Part shown: one piece after another, positions 1 to 6,334 of the stretch
How positions within the stretch are numbered: the first letter of the stretch is position 1
How the letters are laid out: the number at the start of each line of letters is the position of its first letter
Origin: an uncultured Collinsella sp.
GTDB lineage: Bacteria; Actinomycetota; Coriobacteriia; Coriobacteriales; Coriobacteriaceae
Length of the DNA stretch: 15,858 nt
Assembly (NCBI GenBank): GCA_900554585.1
Contig: USHS01000007.1
Coordinates: 1 to 15,858, forward strand
Direction of reading: 5' to 3'
Translations under genes and position numbers: made by a program
Notes under the pieces: generated by a model
Databases searched by the model: none
What the model was told of the DNA's origin: nothing
The model's input: the letters and a program-made list of their open reading frames with translations, nothing else

Positions 1-7
1 ACCACAT

Positions 8-42
8 ACCGCCACAAAGGGGACAGGCACCTTTGTGGCGGT
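8..42 (-). repeat. Hairpin repeat copy A (CCTGTCCC-loop family)
   Basis: A perfect 13-bp inverted repeat (arms 8-20 and 30-42, accgccacaaagg and its complement) encloses a 9-base loop. Read on the minus strand, the loop and adjoining stem contain GCCTGTCCCC. The same CCTGTCCC core occurs in copies B and D, but the stem here is different in sequence. It lies 41 bases from copy B and in the opposite orientation. No T-run follows on either strand, so a plain terminator is less likely than a dispersed palindromic repeat. Confidence 0.75.
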
Positions 43-68
43 TCGCTGGGCAATAATGACAGAACCGT

Positions 69-123
69 AACGTTTTCCCAGATAAAACCTGCCAAAATAA
101 ACCTGTCCCTTTTTGGCAGGTTT
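69..123 (+). repeat. Hairpin repeat copy B (CCTGTCCC-loop family)
   Basis: Perfect 13-bp arms (85-97 aaacctgccaaaa and 111-123) enclose a 13-base loop containing AACCTGTCCCT. A leader at 69-84 is also conserved: positions 69-93 match the reverse complement of copy D at 24 of 25 bases. The element ends 20 bases before the GTG start of the membrane protein gene at 144. It may therefore lie in that gene's 5' leader. Copies C and D repeat the same design elsewhere in the window. Confidence 0.8.
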
Positions 124-143
124 CTAGAAAGGCTATTCGGACT

Positions 144-2327
144 GTGAAGGATTCCGACCTCTCCGCAACGGCTGCGCGCGACGCCGCCCGCATCGTTTGG
201 TTTAAGCGCTATCCCGTCAAGCAGACGCTCATCGCATTTTTGCTCGCCCTGCTGGCGACTACGGCGTTTTCCATCGATCCCGCCCCGGTGTCGAGCAACG
301 CGGTCCTGGCAATCGACCCCAAGGCGACGGGCGCGCTCTATGTGTGCTACGAGGTACTTCTCTCGTTTGCCGGCCATACCGATGCAGTGATGCTGCTCGC
401 ACTTGCCTGTTTGCTCACGCTGCCGTTTCGCTATGTGTTCTTTGGTCGCGGTGACGCTTGGCGTCCGTCGGTCGTGCTGCCATCGCTGTTCTTTGCCGTC
501 TGCATGGTGTTTGGCCGCAGCTACGACCTCACCGATTCGGCCGAGATTGTGCTGGGCGACAAGGCGCGCGTTATCTGCGCCTGGATTGGCGGCGCGGGTT
601 GGATGCTTCTGGCGATTGTGGCCTTCTATCTGGCTTTTGAGTTTTTGGATTGGTTGAGCTCCCGCCGCATTCCGTTTTCGGAGACCCACTTTGGCCGTGT
701 GTGGCGTGTTGCCCACGCCGTGCTCTCGGTCCATCCCTTTGTCGGGCCGTTTCTTATGCTCATGATTGTCTGGTCACCCACGCTTATCGCTTCGCTGCCC
801 GGCCTCTTTATGGGAGATACGGGCGCGCAGATCCGCCAATGGTTCAACTACCCCAACGGTACGAGCGACTACCTACGCCTGCTTAATCCCAACGTGCTAC
901 TCAACGGCCATCATCCGGTGGTGCACACGGCCATCATCGGCTCGTGCGTGCAACTGGGGTTTTCGCTATTCAACAGCGCCAATGCGGGTCTTGCCATCTA
1001 CACCTGTGCCCAATTTGTTATCACGGCCGCCTGCATGGCCTATTCCATATCGTCGCTGCGCAAGCTGGGCGTGAGCCTGCCGGTCCGCGGCGCCATCTTG
1101 CTGTTCTTTGCGTTTATGCCGATGTTCTCCAACTACGCGGCGCTACTGACCAAAGACGTACTCTTTGCCGATGTGTTTTTGGTGCTGCTCGTTCAGACCG
1201 TCAAGCTCGTGGCATGTGGCCTGCCCCGTCGCGATGCCAATGCCGAGCGCGCGGGTGAACAGGCGCCTGTGCTCTTTGCGCGCCACGACTGGCTGTTGCT
1301 CGTGCTGGGTGCCATGGGTTCCACGTTTTTGCGCAATGGCGGCTTGGTCTTTCCGTTGGCGGCCTGCGTGATTGCGGCGGCGTTTTGCGCCCGGGACGCG
1401 CATGTGGCCCGTCGCGTGGCCAAACAGTCTGGCGTCACGCCCTCGTACGCCACGCCGCGCTTCCGCTGGGTCGGCGTGCTCGCAGTGCTTGCGCTCTGCC
1501 TTGTCTCCAACATGTATTTCACCAAGGTATTTATGCCGGCGCACGATATCACGCCGGGCTCCAAGCGCGAGATCCTCTCGATTCCGTTTCAGCAGACGGC
1601 GCGCTTCGTCCAAAAGCACGACGGCCTCAACTCGGGCGTCAACCCCACGGTTAAGGAGGACGGCACCATCGTGGAGGCTCCTTGCGACGGCTTGGTGACC
1701 GACGAAGAGCGTGCCGTGATCGACCGTGTGCTCAAGTACGAGAATCTGGGCCGCCGTTACAACCCGGATAAGTCGGACGCCGTCAAAAATTGCTTTAACG
1801 AGTACGCCTCGCAGGAGGACATCAAGGCCTATTTTGAGGTGTGGGCCCAGATGTTCAAAAAGGATCCCGAGTGCTATATCTCGGCGCTCATCAATAACTA
1901 CTACGGCTACTTTTATCCGAGTGCCCGCGATGCGTGGGTCTACAGCACGGCGCGCAGTGCCGAGATTATGGCGAAGCCCGATAACCTTAAGTACTTCGAC
2001 TTTCATCCGGTCGATAGCAAGGTCGTGCGCTGGTGCGACCACCTGATTAACCTGTACCGCGTGGCGGTGCAGCGCATCCCGTTTATCTCGCTCACCATGA
2101 GCTCGGCCACCTACGTGTGGATCATGATCGTCGTGGTGGTCTACCTGTTGCGCCGCCATTCGTGGCGCGCGCTGGCCATCTGGATACCGCTGCTGGGCGT
2201 GCTCGCCGTGTGCCTGATCGGCCCATGTAACGGATCGACCTACATGCGCTACCTGTATCCGGTCATCGCCTGCATGCCTTTTGCCGTCGGTGCCACGATC
2301 ACCCGCAGCGACCTCCTCTGGACCTAG
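144..2327 (+). CDS. DUF6020-like polytopic membrane protein
   Basis: This is a 727-residue integral membrane protein with roughly a dozen hydrophobic segments, the first near residues 27-43. A large extracytoplasmic domain (about 480-640) separates the main membrane block from the last helices (about 640-720). The layout resembles GT-C-type glycosyltransferases, which use lipid-linked sugar donors. Visible candidate motifs are an acidic loop PGLFMGDTG (D225), HHP at 246-248, TKD at 336-338, LRNGG near 396-400 and RYLYP near 702-706. I assign it to the DUF6020 family from memory of this motif pattern, and enzymatic activity is not demonstrated. The start is GTG with AGAAAGG about 11 bases upstream. 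That spacing is long, so the start is not certain. The gene stands alone: the hairpin pair A/B lies upstream and yebC follows after 172 bases. Confidence 0.7.
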   Translation: MKDSDLSATAARDAARIVWFKRYPVKQTLIAFLLALLATTAFSIDPAPVSSNAVLAIDPKATGALYVCYEVLLSFAGHTDAVMLLALACLLTLPFRYVFFGRGDAWRPSVVLPSLFFAVCMVFGRSYDLTDSAEIVLGDKARVICAWIGGAGWMLLAIVAFYLAFEFLDWLSSRRIPFSETHFGRVWRVAHAVLSVHPFVGPFLMLMIVWSPTLIASLPGLFMGDTGAQIRQWFNYPNGTSDYLRLLNPNVLLNGHHPVVHTAIIGSCVQLGFSLFNSANAGLAIYTCAQFVITAACMAYSISSLRKLGVSLPVRGAILLFFAFMPMFSNYAALLTKDVLFADVFLVLLVQTVKLVACGLPRRDANAERAGEQAPVLFARHDWLLLVLGAMGSTFLRNGGLVFPLAACVIAAAFCARDAHVARRVAKQSGVTPSYATPRFRWVGVLAVLALCLVSNMYFTKVFMPAHDITPGSKREILSIPFQQTARFVQKHDGLNSGVNPTVKEDGTIVEAPCDGLVTDEERAVIDRVLKYENLGRRYNPDKSDAVKNCFNEYASQEDIKAYFEVWAQMFKKDPECYISALINNYYGYFYPSARDAWVYSTARSAEIMAKPDNLKYFDFHPVDSKVVRWCDHLINLYRVAVQRIPFISLTMSSATYVWIMIVVVVYLLRRHSWRALAIWIPLLGVLAVCLIGPCNGSTYMRYLYPVIACMPFAVGATITRSDLLWT

Positions 2328-2398
2328 CCCAAGATTGGCGCACTGGGGGCAGGTTGCTTTGCGCTAAGGGGCTGTATCATCATGGTGGCTTCATTTTT

Positions 2399-2428
2399 TT
2401 GTTTATCTCACAGGCCAGTAGGTATATC
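2399..2428 (+). promoter_or_regulatory. Candidate promoter for yebC
   Basis: TTGTTT (2399-2404) and TATATC (2423-2428) are separated by 18 bases in an AT-rich patch inside an otherwise GC-rich region, about 72 bases before the yebC start. TATATT at 2445-2450 is an alternative -10 box without a good -35. This is a pattern match only. Confidence 0.35.
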
Positions 2429-2499
2429 ATTTATAGCGTTTGTTTATATTGCCCGAGCATCCACGCTGGGCTTTAGGTCGAAACCGATAGGAGACACGT

Positions 2500-3306
2500 A
2501 TGTCCGGACACTCTAAGTGGGCCACAACCAAGCATCGTAAGGGCGCGCAGGACGCCAAGCGTTCCGCCCTCTTCTCCAAGCTCAGCCGCAACATCACCGT
2601 TGCTGCCCGTCTCGGCGGCGACCCGCTGCCCGAGAACAACGCCAGCCTCGCCGCTGCCGTTGCCAAGGCCAAGGCTCAGTCCATGCCTAAGGACAAGATC
2701 AAGTCCGCTATCGATAAGGCCTTTGGTTCGGGTGCCGATGCCGCCGTCTACGAGAACATCGTGTACGAGGGCTACGGTCCCGCCGGCGTTGCCGTCTACG
2801 TCGACTGCCTGACCGACAACCGCAACCGTACCGCCGCTGATGTCCGTTCCGCCTTCTCCCACGCTGGTGGCAACCTGGGCACCTCCGGCTCCGTTGCCTT
2901 CCAGTTTGAGCGCAAGGGCCAGATCGTCGTTGCCAAGGAGGTCCTGGACGAGAACGCCAAGAAGGAGACCATGATCGCCAACGGTGCTGCCGGTGACGAG
3001 GATGAGTTTATGATGGCGATCGCCGAGGCCGGTGGCGAGGACTACGAGGACGCCGGCGAGGAGTGGATCGTCTGGACCGCTGCCAACGACGTCATGGCTG
3101 TTTCCAAGGCGCTCGAGGAGCAGGGCATCCAGGTCAAGGGCTCCGAGACCACCATGGTCCCGACCACCCCGACCGAGGTTTCCGGTGCCGACGCCAAGAA
3201 GGTTCAGCGCCTCATCGACCGTCTTGAGGAGCTCGACGACGTCCAGGACGTCTACAGCACCATGGACATGACCGACGAGGTTATCGCTGCCCTCGAGGAG
3301 GAGTAG
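2500..3306 (+). CDS. yebC: YebC/PmpR-family (TACO1) protein
   Basis: This 268-residue cytosolic protein belongs to the YebC/PmpR/TACO1 family. Members have been described as DNA-binding transcriptional regulators and, more recently, as translation factors that relieve ribosome stalling at proline-rich stretches. The N-terminus MSGHSKWATTKHRKGAQDAK is the family signature. The conserved YEGYGPAGVAV and DNRNRTAADVR blocks follow near residues 89-117, and GGNLGTSGSVAF near 123-134. It is slightly longer than the usual ~245 residues because of an acidic segment near 149-187. The ATG has a good AGGAG 6 bases upstream. In many bacteria yebC sits beside ruvC, but here it is alone and ends at a strong terminator, so it is probably monocistronic. 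The alanine-proline tract encoded at 7466-7552 is the type of sequence for which a YebC translation role would matter. Confidence 0.95.
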   Translation: MSGHSKWATTKHRKGAQDAKRSALFSKLSRNITVAARLGGDPLPENNASLAAAVAKAKAQSMPKDKIKSAIDKAFGSGADAAVYENIVYEGYGPAGVAVYVDCLTDNRNRTAADVRSAFSHAGGNLGTSGSVAFQFERKGQIVVAKEVLDENAKKETMIANGAAGDEDEFMMAIAEAGGEDYEDAGEEWIVWTAANDVMAVSKALEEQGIQVKGSETTMVPTTPTEVSGADAKKVQRLIDRLEELDDVQDVYSTMDMTDEVIAALEEE

Positions 3307-3375
3307 CGCCCGCACGGATTGAGCCGTGCATATCTGGGCATAATGAAGCGAGCATGCAAGCCTCGTGGAATAGAT

Positions 3376-3418
3376 GAGCCGGATCCGCGTGCATGAGGCA
3401 CCGGACCCGGCTCTTTTA
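3376..3418 (+). terminator. Rho-independent terminator of yebC
   Basis: Arms gagccggatccg (3376-3387) and cggacccggctc (3402-3413) pair over 12 positions with one A-C mismatch, and TTTT follows at once. It stands 70 bases after the yebC stop. The T-run overlaps a TATAAT hexamer at 3417-3422. Confidence 0.85.
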
Positions 3419-3422
3419 TAAT
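3417..3422 (+). promoter_or_regulatory. Candidate -10 box of the Asp23 operon
   Basis: A perfect TATAAT stands 50 bases before the ATG of the amaP-like gene and overlaps the tail of the yebC terminator. At the expected 17-base spacing the -35 position (3394-3399, TGAGGC) is a poor match to consensus. Either the promoter needs an activator or alternative sigma factor, or the hexamer is just the terminator's AT tail. Confidence 0.35.
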
Positions 3423-3472
3423 GATGCGAATCGTTTTGCATTCTGTGGATCGAGATTTGAAGGGAGCGCTGC

Positions 3473-4018
3473 ATGCGCGTGCTCAAACGAGCCCTGGCGA
3501 TCGTGTATCTTGCCGCCGCCGTCGTGGCGCTGGGTACGTTAGTCTGCCAGTTTTGGGGGCCATATACCTATCGCTTTATGCTGCTGATGCGCGATCCGCT
3601 GCCTCGCATCGTTGTTACGGCGTGCGGCGGTGTCGTGGCGCTCGGCGTGCTCGTGGGTTTCTTCCGCCTGATGTTTGCTCGTCGCGAGCCGTCCTGCGTG
3701 CATCCGGCGGGGGAGCGCAATATCGAGGTCACGCTCGCTGCCCTCTCCTCGTGTGCTCGCACCGCGGCAGAGCGCGACGACCGAGTGATGATCGAGCATG
3801 TCGAGGCGCGCGTGCAGGGCTCCGACGAATCGCACGTCCGTTTTAAGGTCGACGCCATCGCGCTCGACGACCGGGACGTGGCTTCCCTTGCAGCCGCGAT
3901 GCAGCAACGTATCGAGGAGGCCTGCGACACCATGCTCGGCACGCCGGGCACGACTGCGCGCGTTCGTTTTTTGCCGTCCAAGACTACCGTCCAGACCGTG
4001 GAGGTTTCCGGTGAGTGA
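3473..4018 (+). CDS. amaP: AmaP-like membrane anchor of Asp23
   Basis: This 181-residue protein has two N-terminal transmembrane segments (about 7-27 and 46-67) and a cytosolic domain (about 83-181). The order matches the alkaline shock response membrane anchor AmaP. In Staphylococcus aureus, AmaP tethers Asp23 to the membrane. Sequence similarity to firmicute AmaP is weak by eye, and the call rests on topology, length and the following DUF2273 and Asp23 genes. The ATG has GAAGGGAG 6 bases upstream. Its stop codon (4016-4018) lies inside the next gene, an 8-base overlap that suggests translational coupling. The symbol is given by analogy. Confidence 0.75.
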   Translation: MRVLKRALAIVYLAAAVVALGTLVCQFWGPYTYRFMLLMRDPLPRIVVTACGGVVALGVLVGFFRLMFARREPSCVHPAGERNIEVTLAALSSCARTAAERDDRVMIEHVEARVQGSDESHVRFKVDAIALDDRDVASLAAAMQQRIEEACDTMLGTPGTTARVRFLPSKTTVQTVEVSGE

Positions 4019-4388
4019 TACCAATCAAGACAAGACCGTCCGCACCCCGCGGCTGACTATCGATCAGAGCGCCGCGCCGGCAGGCGAGGTCGTCGATCCT
4101 AAGGTGGAGGGTACCGAGTCACATGACGCGGTCGCCGATGATTTTGATGAGGCCATGGGTCTCATCAAGGGTACGGGGGCAGCCATCTGGAGCTATGCCG
4201 TCCGTCATCCCAACACCACGCTTGGAGCCGTCGCTGGTTTTGTGCTCGCCGTGCTGGTGCTCACGCTCGGCCTGTGGGATACGCTCGTCATCGCTTTCTT
4301 TGTGCTGATCGGCGCCGTGATTGGCCAGATCCGCGACGGCGAGAACGGGATCGTCAACTTCTTCGGCCGTCTGTTTAGCGGCCGCTAG
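4011..4388 (+). CDS. DUF2273 small membrane protein
   Basis: This 125-residue protein has a hydrophilic N-terminal half and a hydrophobic hairpin of one to two membrane segments (about 69-105). It ends in a short tail, GQIRDGENGIVNFFGRLF, typical of DUF2273 proteins. These commonly lie between amaP and asp23, where they are thought to be part of the same membrane-associated envelope-stress complex. Their biochemical role is unknown. I chose the GTG at 4011 because GGAGG lies 6 bases upstream (4000-4004) and the protein then begins MSDTNQD. The same frame extends back to 3798, but that part only shadows amaP. The long, mostly acidic N-terminus (about 60 residues) is larger than in the compact firmicute versions I know. 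Confidence 0.85.
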   Translation: MSDTNQDKTVRTPRLTIDQSAAPAGEVVDPKVEGTESHDAVADDFDEAMGLIKGTGAAIWSYAVRHPNTTLGAVAGFVLAVLVLTLGLWDTLVIAFFVLIGAVIGQIRDGENGIVNFFGRLFSGR

Positions 4389-4432
4389 CATGTATTCGAC
4401 CGCCGCGTGTGCGGTGGGCATAAGGAGGAACC

Positions 4433-4954
4433 ATGGCTTTTAACACGAAGGTCGATGTGGCCGATACCGAGCTCGAGGTAGACGAGACCGTCACCGCCGA
4501 GGCCGAGGACGTAACGCTCGAGGACGAGGCGCTCGTCGAGGCCGAACCCGCCGACGATGCGGACGAGGATGATGAGGAAGCGGACGAGTCCGAGGATTCG
4601 CTGACCTATTCCAACGGCGTGATCGAGAAGATCGTTGCCATGGCCACCCGCGAGGTGCCGCACGTCCTGGGCATGAAGGGCAACCTCATGCATTTTGTGC
4701 AGGAGCAGTTTGGTGCCGAGAACCTGACCAAGGGCGTGACGGTCGAGGTCACCGATGACAACCGCGTGGTCGTCAACATTTCCGTCATCATCGAGTACGG
4801 CGCCTATGCGCCCGCGATCTTCGACGATGTCAAGGCACGTGTCACTGAGCGCCTTGCCGCGATGACCGGCCTTGAGGTGGCGGGCGTCAACCTACGCATC
4901 GAGGACGTCATCACCCCCGAGGAGTACGAGCACCGCACCAGCCAGCACGAATAA
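4433..4954 (+). CDS. asp23: Asp23/Gls24-family envelope stress protein
   Basis: This 173-residue protein is built from an acidic N-terminal extension (about 1-56, including an Asp/Glu run near 42-54) and an Asp23/Gls24 domain (about 57-165). Recognisable parts of the domain are YSNGVIEKIVAMATREVPHV and the VTVEVTDDNRVVVNISVIIEYG strand block, which is cited here by its position near 102-123. Asp23 proteins are abundant, form filament-like assemblies below the membrane, and help cells cope with cell-wall and alkaline stress. The start has a near-consensus AAGGAGG 4 bases upstream, so expression is probably high. It is the third gene of the amaP/DUF2273/asp23 set, 44 bases after the DUF2273 stop. 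The acidic tail is absent from the S. aureus protein as I know it. Confidence 0.92.
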   Translation: MAFNTKVDVADTELEVDETVTAEAEDVTLEDEALVEAEPADDADEDDEEADESEDSLTYSNGVIEKIVAMATREVPHVLGMKGNLMHFVQEQFGAENLTKGVTVEVTDDNRVVVNISVIIEYGAYAPAIFDDVKARVTERLAAMTGLEVAGVNLRIEDVITPEEYEHRTSQHE

Positions 4955-5006
4955 CCTTCCAAAAGGGGACAGGTTTGTTTTGGCAGGTTTTATCTGCGAA
5001 AACGTT
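4953..5006 (-). repeat. Hairpin repeat copy D (CCTGTCCC-loop family)
   Basis: Arms 4953-4964 and 4978-4989 pair over 12 positions with one mismatch. On the minus strand the loop reads caaacctgtcccc, and the flank 4982-5006 matches copy B's leader and first arm at 24 of 25 bases. The element overlaps the last two bases of the asp23 stop codon and lies just before the terminator at 5011. It is therefore a copy of the same mobile or dispersed unit inserted in the opposite orientation to copies B and C. Confidence 0.8.
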
Positions 5007-5010
5007 AAAC

Positions 5011-5049
5011 GGCCGACCGCGCAAGCAAAAGCGTGGCCGGTCGTTATTT
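5011..5049 (+). terminator. Probable terminator of the Asp23 operon
   Basis: A 12-position stem (5011-5022 with 5031-5042, containing two G-U pairs and one A-C mismatch) with loop aagcaaaa is followed by GTTATTT. The T-run is weak. It is the first terminator-like hairpin after asp23. Confidence 0.6.
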
Positions 5050-5091
5050 GTATGCCCCCCGATGTAGGCATACCGCTCGTCTAACTAGGGG

Positions 5092-5119
5092 TTGCAATCG
5101 TCGCGTTCCGCGTTACCCT
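5092..5119 (+). promoter_or_regulatory. Candidate promoter for the YitT gene
   Basis: TTGCAA (5092-5097) and TACCCT (5114-5119) with a 16-base spacer lie 44 bases before the ATG at 5163. The match is modest. Confidence 0.3.
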
Positions 5120-5162
5120 AATGGGCGCATTGTTTCCAAATTGTTAACGAGGGGTTGCCGTA

Positions 5163-6185
5163 ATGGCTGACGAGCGCGAAACAGAAAGCAAGGCATGGGC
5201 GATTGAGGCCGCCGCGGCAGAGGCGGCATCGCGTGCTGCCGAGGAGATGCATCGTCCTCCCGTGGTGCCGATGGAGCGCGTGGTCGATCGCACCGATATC
5301 GAGCGCGGCGAGCGTGCCGGTCAAAAGCGCAGCCAGGAGCCGGGCTTCCCGCGCTTTTTTGCCGAGCTCAATCTGGGCCTGATTCTTACGGCCTTTGCCA
5401 TCGTTGCGTTTAAAACCCCTAATCACTTTGCTTTTGGCGGCACCTCGGGCGTGTCGGTCATTCTGTCCACGCTGTTCCCGACCCTGCCCGTCGGCGTCTT
5501 TATGTGGATCATTAACGCGGTTCTCGTCGTTTTGGGCTTTATCTTTTTGGAGCGCAAGGCAATCCTGTGGAGCGTCTTCGCCTCGTTTGCGCTGTCCACC
5601 TATGTTTCGCTTTTTGAGCTCTTTATTCCGACCGATGTCTCTCTGACGGGTGATATGTGGCTCGACCTGTGCTTTGCCGTCATCCTGCCGGCGCTTGGTA
5701 GCGCTATTGTCTTTGACATCGGCGCCTCGACGGGTGGCACGGACATTCTTGCCATGATCCTCAAGCGCCGCACGACGCTCGAGATTGGTCGCGCACTGCT
5801 GCTGGTCGATATCGGCATCGTGACCATCGCGGCCTTTTTGTATGGCCCGCGTGTCGGTCTGTATTGCGTGCTCGGCCTGTTTGCCAAGACGCTTGTGGTC
5901 GACAAAGCCATTGAGAGCATTCACCTGCGCAAAGTCTGCACGGTCATTTGCTCCGAGCCCCTTAAGGTCGAGGAGTTTATCGTCAAGCATCTCAACCGTA
6001 CGGCGACCATCAGTCGCGGCTACGGTGCCTTCTCGGGCAAGTGCGTGACGGTGATCATGAGCGTGCTGAGCCGTCGCGAGGCCGTGCAACTACGCCGCTA
6101 TGCGCGCGAAGTCGATCCGGGTGCTTTTATCACGATTGTCGACAGCTCCGAGATCGTCGGCAAGGGCTTCCGCGGAACGAACTAG
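5163..6185 (+). CDS. YitT-family membrane protein (YitT + DUF2179)
   Basis: This 340-residue protein has a hydrophilic, alanine- and glutamate-rich N-terminus (about 1-62) and then five or six membrane segments (about 69-250). A C-terminal soluble DUF2179 domain (about 257-335) completes it. Family hallmarks are HFAFGGTSGVSVIL near 88-101, DIGASTGGTDILAMIL near 175-190 and GLFAKTLVVDKAIE near 218-231. YitT proteins are widespread in Firmicutes and Actinobacteria, and no transported substrate is firmly established for most. The N-terminal extension is longer than in Bacillus YitT. The ATG has GAGGGG 8 bases upstream. The gene is probably monocistronic, with a terminator and a hairpin repeat before it and 149 bases to the next gene. 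I saw no clear terminator after it. Confidence 0.9.
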   Translation: MADERETESKAWAIEAAAAEAASRAAEEMHRPPVVPMERVVDRTDIERGERAGQKRSQEPGFPRFFAELNLGLILTAFAIVAFKTPNHFAFGGTSGVSVILSTLFPTLPVGVFMWIINAVLVVLGFIFLERKAILWSVFASFALSTYVSLFELFIPTDVSLTGDMWLDLCFAVILPALGSAIVFDIGASTGGTDILAMILKRRTTLEIGRALLLVDIGIVTIAAFLYGPRVGLYCVLGLFAKTLVVDKAIESIHLRKVCTVICSEPLKVEEFIVKHLNRTATISRGYGAFSGKCVTVIMSVLSRREAVQLRRYAREVDPGAFITIVDSSEIVGKGFRGTN

Positions 6186-6334
6186 CGCAGACGTATTCAA
6201 CGAACCGCCTGCTGGCGCCGTGTATCTTGCAAATCGGTCATCTTTGAGTATTTGACCCCACATTGGGCAATAATGATGCTAAAGACATCGTTTGCGATCC
6301 AAGTGATTTGTTCAAGATACGAAGGGATGATTCT

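Noticed and set aside
47..59. 13-base match TGGGCAATAATGA at 47-59 and 6264-6276
   Set aside because: A few 13-base matches are expected by chance in a window of this size. Flanks do not align and no consistent -35 box accompanies it.
2328..2398. Terminator after the DUF6020-like gene
   Set aside because: Only a 5-bp GCGCA/TGCGC pairing is seen, with a T-run not adjacent to the stem.
2473..3486. Minus-strand 337-codon frame opposite yebC
   Set aside because: It is antisense to a well-conserved gene, has repetitive Gly/Val/Leu composition and no family resemblance.
5118..6089. Minus-strand 323-codon frame opposite the YitT gene
   Set aside because: It is a shadow frame of basic, repetitive composition without recognisable motifs.
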